5,727 nucleotides of DNA from Hyphomicrobiales bacterium (lineage in GTDB: Bacteria; Pseudomonadota; Alphaproteobacteria; Rhizobiales; CAYWUX01), in contig JANQOC010000046.1 of the NCBI GenBank assembly GCA_028279265.1, forward strand, positions 1 through 5,727. The letters run 5' to 3'. This document shows, piece after piece, positions 1 to 4,760 of the stretch. The notes beneath the pieces were generated by a model. It was not told the DNA's origin. It made no database searches and saw only the letters and a list, made by a program, of their open reading frames with translations. How positions within the stretch are numbered: position 1 is the stretch's first letter; each line of letters opens with the position of its first letter. A program made the translations under genes and the position numbers.

Positions 1-327
1 AATCAGCAGGGAATCTCCGCTACTCCCGAAGAGATGGTATTGAAGCGTGCTGAAATGGCTTTGGAGTGCGGGTTCGACGGTATCGTCTCATCCGCCCACG
101 AAGCTTCTCTCCTGCGCCGGAACCTGGGCGAAGATTTCTCGATCGTCACACCGGGCATCCGCCCTGCCGGATCGGATAGCGGTGATCAGTCTCGCATTAT
201 GACACCGTCCAAAGCCCTGGGCAGCGGCGCCAGTCATCTTGTCGTGGGGAGGCCCATTACAAGGGCGTCGGATCCCCGTTCGGCAGCCATGGCGATCCTC
301 GAAGAAATGGCAACGGTTGCCGACTGA
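1..327 (+). CDS. pyrF: Orotidine 5'-phosphate decarboxylase, C-terminal part (5' end outside window)
   Basis: This enzyme decarboxylates OMP to UMP, the last step of de novo pyrimidine synthesis, in the cytosol. Only the last 108 residues are present, in frame 1 from the first base; family members are about 230 residues, so roughly half is visible and the start lies left of the window. Visible family marks are SAHE (visible residues 31-34), the phosphate-binding loop TPGIRP (50-55), GDQSRIMTP (61-69) and VVGRPIT (81-87), which carries the conserved phosphate-contacting Arg. The frame ends in TGA with no damage. It converges on folD, whose stop codon lies 16 bp away on the other strand, so it is not in the folD operon. 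The ATG at 34 is an internal Met, not the start. The identification is secure. Confidence 0.96.
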   Translation, partial: NQQGISATPEEMVLKRAEMALECGFDGIVSSAHEASLLRRNLGEDFSIVTPGIRPAGSDSGDQSRIMTPSKALGSGASHLVVGRPITRASDPRSAAMAILEEMATVAD

Positions 328-343
328 AATCCGTTTGATTTTC

Positions 344-1234
344 CTAGCAGTCCAGCTCGCTTATTCCCTGAATACGCAACGCCGCCTGATAGGTATTTTT
401 GAGCAGGCAGGCAATGGTCATGGGGCCCACACCGCCCGGGACGGGTGTGATGGCTGATGCTACTTCTAATGCCTCATCGAATTTGACATCACCCACCAGC
501 CGGGATTTACCCTCGCCTTTTTCCGGGGCCGGAATGCGATTGATCCCTACATCGATGACGATTGCACCCGGTTTTACCCAGTCACCCCGTATCATTTCCG
601 GCTGTCCGACCGCCGCGACCAGGAGATCAGCGGTGGCGCATAAACCCGGGAGATCCCGGGTTCTGGAATGGGCGATCGTGACGGTACAGTTTTCCTGCAA
701 AAGCAGCTGGGCTACAGGTTTGCCGACGATGTTTGACCGGCCAACAATGACCGCATGGCACCCCGTCAGATCGGCCTGCGCTGATTTTGCCAGAATAATG
801 CATCCCTGGGGCGTGCAGGGGACCAGCGCTTCTTCTCCTGCCACCAGCCGGCCGATATTGACGGGGTGGAATCCATCCACATCCTTTGCCGGATCGATTG
901 CTTCGATCACCCGGCCTTCATTAATGTGATTTGGCAGCGGTAGCTGAACAAGAATGCCATGGACAGTGTCGTCATTATTCAGCCTGGCGACGAGATCCAA
1001 AAGTTCCTGTTCGCTGGTTTCTGTCGGAAGGGTGTGCTTGAAGGATTCCATACCCACTTCGACGGTCTGTTTGGATTTACTGCGCACATAGACTTCGCTC
1101 GCCGGATCTTCACCAACGAGTACAACGGCCAGTCCCGGTTTCACCCCGTGGTCCTTGACGAGACCGGCGACATCTGCGGACAATTGCGTCCGCAAATCCG
1201 ATGCAATCGCTTTTCCATCTATCAGACTTGCCAT
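344..1234 (-). CDS. folD: Bifunctional methylenetetrahydrofolate dehydrogenase / methenyltetrahydrofolate cyclohydrolase
   Basis: FolD oxidises 5,10-methylene-THF with NADP and hydrolyses the methenyl product to 10-formyl-THF, supplying one-carbon units for purines and formyl-Met. The protein has 296 residues, a normal length. Visible motifs are the active-site YVRSK with Tyr49 and catalytic Lys53, VQLPLP with Gln97, KDVDGFH with Asp120, the Rossmann segment VIVGRSNIVGKP (162-173), and the signature PVPGGVGPMT (264-273). The start is placed at the ATG at 1234, because homologues begin MASLIDGKAIA-like and a GGGG stretch lies about 7 nt upstream. An in-frame ATG at 1246 would add only MGRC. 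It is the last gene of the probable yggT-DUF167-folD operon, starting 24 bp after the DUF167 stop. No key residue is missing. Confidence 0.97.
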   Translation of the reverse strand: MASLIDGKAIASDLRTQLSADVAGLVKDHGVKPGLAVVLVGEDPASEVYVRSKSKQTVEVGMESFKHTLPTETSEQELLDLVARLNNDDTVHGILVQLPLPNHINEGRVIEAIDPAKDVDGFHPVNIGRLVAGEEALVPCTPQGCIILAKSAQADLTGCHAVIVGRSNIVGKPVAQLLLQENCTVTIAHSRTRDLPGLCATADLLVAAVGQPEMIRGDWVKPGAIVIDVGINRIPAPEKGEGKSRLVGDVKFDEALEVASAITPVPGGVGPMTIACLLKNTYQAALRIQGISELDC

Positions 1235-1258
1235 GCAGCGCCCCATTCTTTCAGTGTT

Positions 1259-1591
1259 TCAATTGCCGTAGCGGTTCTCTAGCCGCTCACATTTTTCCGT
1301 CAGGTCGTCCGGATTTCCACGGATATACAGTTTCTTAAATCGGGACTTGTTGCCGGAGACCAGTTCGACCTCGTTTTGCGCGACATGAAAAATTGTCGAG
1401 ATGAAAGTACAGAGTGATTTATTCGCCTTGTTTTTTTCGGCAACCGCTCTGACGCGAACTCCCAGCCTCCGTTGTGACTCTACTTCGAAGATCCCGATTA
1501 TTTCATCCCGTTTCGCATTTGGCACGAGTTTAACAAAAAGGGTCAGTCCCTCATTTTCTGTTCGAAAGAAACTCCGGACCTCGATTGCCAT
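1259..1591 (-). CDS. DUF167 (YggU-like) family protein
   Basis: This is a small cytosolic protein of the DUF167/YggU family; its biochemical role is not established. The assigned product has 110 residues. The family pattern is visible: a beta strand LTLFVKLVPNAKRDEI (16-31), then LGVRVRAVAEKNKANKSL (43-60), which corresponds to the usual V-R-x-x-A...GKAN block, and VSGNKSRFKKLYI (78-90), the usual SGxxSRxK motif. The position usually held by Gly before KAN is Asn here, and the typical Pro-Pro before it is absent, so it is a somewhat diverged member. The ATG at 1591 was chosen because it lies 7 bp after the yggT stop and puts the family strand at the expected distance from the N-terminus. An in-frame start at 1648 would add 19 unconserved residues inside yggT. 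The Shine-Dalgarno is poor, suggesting coupling to yggT translation. The C-terminus extends about 20 residues past the core. Confidence 0.9.
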   Translation of the reverse strand: MAIEVRSFFRTENEGLTLFVKLVPNAKRDEIIGIFEVESQRRLGVRVRAVAEKNKANKSLCTFISTIFHVAQNEVELVSGNKSRFKKLYIRGNPDDLTEKCERLENRYGN

Positions 1592-1598
1592 ATCGCAA

Positions 1599-1892
1599 TC
1601 AGAAGAACAGTGGTGCGATCCATCCCCTGAGCACAACATCGCAAACAAAGAACAAGGCCAGGATCAGAACAATCGGAGAAATATCGATACCCCCCAGATC
1701 CGGCATGAAACGACGAATGGGCCGAAGAGCAGGTTCCGTCAGTCTGTACAGCGTATCCGTCACCAGATAGACGAACCGGTTATGGGTATTAACAACACTG
1801 AATGCGATCAACCAGCTTAATATCGCGCTAATGATCACCACCCAGACATAGAGATTGATGACCATGCAGATAAAATTGATTAGGGGAATCAC
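1599..1892 (-). CDS. yggT: YggT family integral membrane protein
   Basis: This 97-residue inner-membrane protein belongs to the YggT family. Relatives are linked to osmotic tolerance in bacteria and to plastid CCB3/YCF19-type proteins, but the molecular function is not settled. Two hydrophobic segments are visible (about 5-33 and 71-93), flanking a polar stretch with the family signature TEPALRPIRRFMP (52-64) followed by GGIDISPIVLIL. The start is GTG at 1892, preceded by a good Shine-Dalgarno (AGAGGA, about 7 nt before). This makes it the first strong gene of the operon, with the DUF167 gene 7 bp downstream and folD after that. The gene pair yggT-DUF167 is widely conserved, which supports both calls. 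The promoter is probably in the 124 bp upstream or further up near 2320-2390. Confidence 0.95.
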   Translation of the reverse strand: MIPLINFICMVINLYVWVVIISAILSWLIAFSVVNTHNRFVYLVTDTLYRLTEPALRPIRRFMPDLGGIDISPIVLILALFFVCDVVLRGWIAPLFF

Positions 1893-2016
1893 GTCTCGTT
1901 CCTCTGCCGCTTCGTTTCCTATGATTTAATGGGAGTAATCCTGAACCGCAAGTAGAAACCCATCCCGCAAGGAACCGCAAGACGATAATTCAATGGCCAC
2001 AAAGAGTTGCCCGAAA
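1893..2016 (-). promoter_or_regulatory. Upstream region of yggT with repeated CTTGCGG word
   Basis: No gene was recognised in this 124-bp gap. Read on the - strand it contains CTTGCGGTTC twice (1972-1981 and 1943-1952) and a third partial copy CTTGCGG (1965-1971). The CTTGCGG starts are 10 and 19 bp apart, close to one and two DNA turns. The last copy supplies a TTGCGG hexamer 17 bp before TAAATC, which could be a weak -35/-10 pair for the yggT operon. The repeats could equally be regulator binding sites. All of this is inference from spacing, and no regulator is identified. Confidence 0.3.
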
Positions 2017-2268
2017 TCAGGACAGCGAATTGCGCAATGTCTCGAACAGAGCCCGGGCTTCATCGGTGGCAAACAGGAGAAACAGTCCGGCCATGGCCGC
2101 AACCACCGCAAATCCAATGACTTGCAACAGCTTGCCACTCATGAAACCGGGATTGGAGCCTGCGGCCAGGGATGGCGCGGTAAGCCCCGGTCCTCCCTGC
2201 GAACGCGCTTCAAAGGCGCTCGGACAAATGCAATTCTGTTGACGAAATCGGCACGAATGGCACAACAC
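2017..2268 (-). CDS. Possible small cysteine-bearing single-pass membrane protein
   Basis: I do not recognise this 83-codon frame, and it may not be a real gene. In its favour, the GTG start at 2268 is the first possible start after an upstream stop and has GGAG 7 nt before it. It shares the - strand orientation of its neighbours, and it lies downstream of an AT-rich likely promoter region. The predicted protein has four clustered cysteines (C3, C6, C13, C15: CxxC-x6-CxC), a Gly/Ala/Pro-rich linker (about 25-42), and one strong hydrophobic helix (about 47-67). It ends in a short charged, amphipathic tail. A shorter start at Met43 (position 2142) would leave just the 41-residue membrane part, but it has no visible Shine-Dalgarno. 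Other frames across the same DNA are also open, which lowers confidence. It ends 124 bp before yggT. Confidence 0.42.
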   Translation of the reverse strand: MLCHSCRFRQQNCICPSAFEARSQGGPGLTAPSLAAGSNPGFMSGKLLQVIGFAVVAAMAGLFLLFATDEARALFETLRNSLS

Positions 2269-2282
2269 GTTTTGTCTCCATC

Positions 2283-2299
2283 AGAATCCGGAGGATTCT
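2283..2299. repeat. Perfect inverted repeat, 7-bp arms, 3-bp spacer
   Basis: AGAATCC (2283-2289) and GGATTCT (2293-2299) are exact reverse complements around a GGA spacer. The site lies just upstream of the Shine-Dalgarno of the possible small gene ending at 2017, and downstream of the AT-rich stretch in the - strand direction. It is placed where an operator or a 5' leader hairpin would sit. No T-run follows on either strand, so a terminator is unlikely. Confidence 0.4.
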
Positions 2300-2317
2300 C
2301 GTGAGACACCGCCCAAA

Positions 2318-2390
2318 CGACAATTAATATTGTAATATTTTCAGGCAATTATTCTATTTCTTTAAAGTAAATATTTAATTTAATTGCGCT
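2318..2390 (-). promoter_or_regulatory. AT-rich intergenic stretch, probable promoter region for leftward genes
   Basis: This tract is almost entirely A/T, in sharp contrast with the GC-richer DNA on both sides, and lies between the end of the DUF2201 gene and the possible small gene. On the - strand TAGAAT (2351-2356) matches five of six bases of the sigma-70 -10 consensus, but no convincing -35 stands 16-18 bp before it. A TTGCCT (2343-2348) could be an alternative -35 with only a poor -10. AATATT occurs twice around a 2-bp centre (2327-2340 region). A promoter for the small gene and perhaps yggT is the best reading, but no exact hexamer pair can be assigned. Confidence 0.33.
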
Positions 2391-2425
2391 GTGTTGTTCG
2401 CCGGCAACAGCTTCCGGATCCGGCT

Positions 2426-3730
2426 TCAACGAGTATCCGCACGGACTTGCTGCACGGGTATCTCGAGTACGGTCCCGTAGGGCGGAGTAAAGTCGTCATA
2501 TGCCCAGCCGTCGACAATTGTCCAGAGAACCTGAAACGGCAGCGGCTCCTGGGGATATTCAATATATCCGTCGGTAATGACAATGGCGGCTTCGACTGTG
2601 GGATCTTCCGACAGGCGCAAAAGGGCCGGTGACATATCGCTGCCACCAAATCCCCGCACCGTGTAGGCCTGGAGTTCTTCAACCATCAGCCACTCATCGA
2701 CGGTGACGTCATAATCGCACTGAAGAATATGCACCTGTTCAATATTATTGTGCTCGCAAAAAGTCCCGATGAGGCCCAGGGCCAGTTGCAGGTCTTCGAC
2801 CATTGAGCCACTGGTATCCAGCACTATGTGCATGGTCCAGCTTTCCCGTTTGCGCCCGGGCAAGACAATATCGGAGCGATCTCCACCGCGCCGGGAGGGG
2901 CGGGCATAGCTGCGTTCCGATGGCGTCTGGGCATCAAACCAGCGTTGTAGTCCGAGTTCCCAGGGCACCCGGTAGCTGGTTTTCAGGGCCTCGATCGTGT
3001 CCGAGTAAAGATCTCCCCCCATCCCTTGCCCGCGACCGTGTTCTTCCAGCTGTTTTTTCAACTGCTCCAGATTATTGGATTTCTCCGCCTCCGAGCGAAT
3101 AATCTCGCGACGCCGGTTCAGGTCCGATGGTGTGATCTCGGGATACCATTCACGCTCCAGAGAGGCTTCCAGCACATCCAGGGTCATCTGATTATGTTCG
3201 TTCTGCTGTGGCTCCACCAGCCCGGCATCCGCGAGTGCTTCTCCCATGGTTGTTATGGGTGAAGGTTTGAAGGGATCGCGCCAGCTCGACTTGCCGTTCC
3301 AGGCCACGCCCTGCGCCAGGAGTTCCTCAAGGGAAAAATACCGGGCCTGGTCATAGGCGAGGCCACCGGCCGGAATGGTCTGGCCGAGCTCGTGGGCAAG
3401 AATATCGTTGATAATGTAGTCATGGGCCACATTCACGGCCTGTGGCGGACTTCCGGTACCGCGACCATGGGTGTCGAGGGCCAGATGCAGCAATTCATGG
3501 GCGACGACGAAATCCAGTTCGGCAGGCTTCAGTGATTGCAGGAATTCTGAATTGATCAGCATTGTTCCCGAGGCGAAAACACCGGCCGTCGGGATTCGGT
3601 TGTCGATGCGCAGTTTGACGTTTTGAGCGAGACCCGACAGGTGCGGCAGGGCCAGCACAACGCGTTTCAGCGACAATTGTGCCAGTTCCAGCGCCTTGAT
3701 CTTCTCCTCTTCTCCAACGTTATTGGTCAA
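2426..3730 (-). CDS. DUF2201-type protein: HExxH metallopeptidase-like domain fused to C-terminal VWA domain
   Basis: The 434-residue protein has two recognisable parts. The N-terminal half carries HELLH (78-82) with a further His at 88, giving HExxH-x5-H, a plausible zinc site. A second conserved-looking stretch follows, NVAHDYIIND (100-109), as in DUF2201 N-terminal domains. A charged, helical linker (about 200-235) leads to the C-terminal VWA-like domain. This has an intact MIDAS DTSGSM (305-310), a GGSD loop (362-365) and ITDGY (385-389). No signal peptide or membrane helix is seen, so it is probably cytosolic. It is the last gene of the cassette and overlaps the AAA+ gene by 11 bp. The start is probably TTG at 3730: a stop lies in frame just upstream and no ATG or GTG precedes the conserved region. 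The substrate is unknown, and protease activity is not proven in this family. Confidence 0.9.
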   Translation of the reverse strand: MTNNVGEEEKIKALELAQLSLKRVVLALPHLSGLAQNVKLRIDNRIPTAGVFASGTMLINSEFLQSLKPAELDFVVAHELLHLALDTHGRGTGSPPQAVNVAHDYIINDILAHELGQTIPAGGLAYDQARYFSLEELLAQGVAWNGKSSWRDPFKPSPITTMGEALADAGLVEPQQNEHNQMTLDVLEASLEREWYPEITPSDLNRRREIIRSEAEKSNNLEQLKKQLEEHGRGQGMGGDLYSDTIEALKTSYRVPWELGLQRWFDAQTPSERSYARPSRRGGDRSDIVLPGRKRESWTMHIVLDTSGSMVEDLQLALGLIGTFCEHNNIEQVHILQCDYDVTVDEWLMVEELQAYTVRGFGGSDMSPALLRLSEDPTVEAAIVITDGYIEYPQEPLPFQVLWTIVDGWAYDDFTPPYGTVLEIPVQQVRADTR

Positions 3731-4760
3731 GACCTGTAACCTGCTTCAAAGCTTCGAACATGGATGGATCCGCACCCAGCCCGCCCCAGACCTCGACCAG
3801 ATCCACGAGCAGGGCAAATCGGAATTCATCGGACAATGCGCCCAGAAAATTATTGATCCGAGCCGGATCTAATTCTCCAAGATTATTTGACTTGGCGAGA
3901 CTACGGATCTGATTGAGGATAAACCAGCGCGCCGTATCCGTGGTCGGCAATTGATCCGGATTGTCGAAATAATAGGACGCCGGTTTGAGGTCCGCGAGCC
4001 TCTCCTCTGCAAGCGCGGAGTAGATCGCGGCGTCCTGGGCACTTACGGTTCCAAACGCCAGCGCCCGGCGTTCATTCCGTGAAAATGATCCCCTTTCCTC
4101 AGCCAGGTCCAGCGCCCGCGACAAGGCTGCCCAGGAGCGGGGGGTGGAGAACGGAACCGGCTCCCGGGGAACATCGCGCATCAGTGCATAGGGCATGAGG
4201 GTGATGAACGCGATGATATCCGAACGTATGTTTGCCGACTTTGCCCAGACCAGCCATTCTTTCACATCGACCCGGACATTCAATATGACAACCCTGTTGA
4301 CCAGCGCACTGCTGATGGTGCGAACGAGTGCCCGGTCTTCAGCCCTGTTTCCCGCAGCCACGACCCAGCTTCCCTTGGGGAGCTGGTGTTCGCCGATACG
4401 CCGTTCCAGGAGCAGCGAATAAAATGCCTTCTGGATATCCGGCGCCGCAGCCGGCAATTCGTCCAGGAACAGGCAGAAGGCTTTCGGTTTTTCAGGCAGC
4501 AGGACCCGGGGCGGACAGAAAACGGTTCGCTCGCGCACAATGCGCGGCACGCCGCTGACATCCTCCGGTGCGATCTGGGTTCCAAGCAGCGACCGGCATT
4601 CCAGTTTTGCCTCCGTCGCCGACTGCACAACCGTGTCCGACTTGCCCACCCCAGGGGCCGACAGCAACAACAAACTCTGTTCATGGGCCATCGATTTGAT
4701 CAGGGATTTTGCCTCACTCAAGGTCACCGTCTCGTTTGCGAGTTCACCAGCGTCTGTCAT
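3720..4760 (-). CDS. MoxR-like AAA+ ATPase
   Basis: This 346-residue cytosolic AAA+ ATPase is of the MoxR type, a group that works with VWA proteins to remodel or mature partner proteins. Motifs in order are Walker A APGVGKS (35-41), Walker B CLFLDEL (96-102, Asp100-Glu101), sensor-1 AAGNR (135-139), the arginine-finger region SSALVNR (150-156), and sensor-2-like TPRSW (206-210). A helical C-terminal part follows. The residue where Walker A usually has its first Gly is Ser34; the catalytic Lys40 and Ser41 are intact. The ATG at 4760 overlaps the stop of the upstream gene as ATGA, with GGGG and GAGG stretches just before it. It overlaps the downstream DUF2201 gene by 11 bp. The ATPase and VWA protein are therefore almost certainly partners. 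The exact MoxR subfamily cannot be fixed by eye. Confidence 0.93.
   Translation of the reverse strand: MTDAGELANETVTLSEAKSLIKSMAHEQSLLLLSAPGVGKSDTVVQSATEAKLECRSLLGTQIAPEDVSGVPRIVRERTVFCPPRVLLPEKPKAFCLFLDELPAAAPDIQKAFYSLLLERRIGEHQLPKGSWVVAAGNRAEDRALVRTISSALVNRVVILNVRVDVKEWLVWAKSANIRSDIIAFITLMPYALMRDVPREPVPFSTPRSWAALSRALDLAEERGSFSRNERRALAFGTVSAQDAAIYSALAEERLADLKPASYYFDNPDQLPTTDTARWFILNQIRSLAKSNNLGELDPARINNFLGALSDEFRFALLVDLVEVWGGLGADPSMFEALKQVTGLDQ

Noticed and set aside
309..321. Palindrome GGCAACGGTTGCC at the end of pyrF as a terminator
   Set aside because: It lies within the coding sequence, has a one-base centre and a short stem, and is not followed by a clean T-run.
1235..1246. Upstream ATG for folD at 1246
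   Set aside because: It adds only four residues not expected in the family; the ATG at 1234 gives the usual FolD N-terminus and has a better-spaced G-rich stretch.
1592..1648. Upstream start for the DUF167 gene at 1648
   Set aside because: The added 19 residues lie wholly inside yggT and are Cys/His/Ser-rich, unlike the family start.
1993..2304. 103-codon + strand frame across the intergenic region
   Set aside because: The protein is rich in Gln, Arg, Ser and Lys with no domain-like pattern, and it runs opposite to a - strand frame with better start signals. It looks like a chance open frame.
2139..2348. 69-codon - strand frame overlapping the possible small gene
   Set aside because: It begins inside the AT-rich stretch and turns into an Arg/Pro-rich sequence typical of an off-frame reading. 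It has no clear ribosome site.
2400..2424. GCCGG...CCGGC hairpin just after the DUF2201 stop as a terminator
   Set aside because: The stem is only 5 bp with a 15-base loop and no T-run follows; the internal CCGGATCCGG palindrome competes with it. It is too weak to call.
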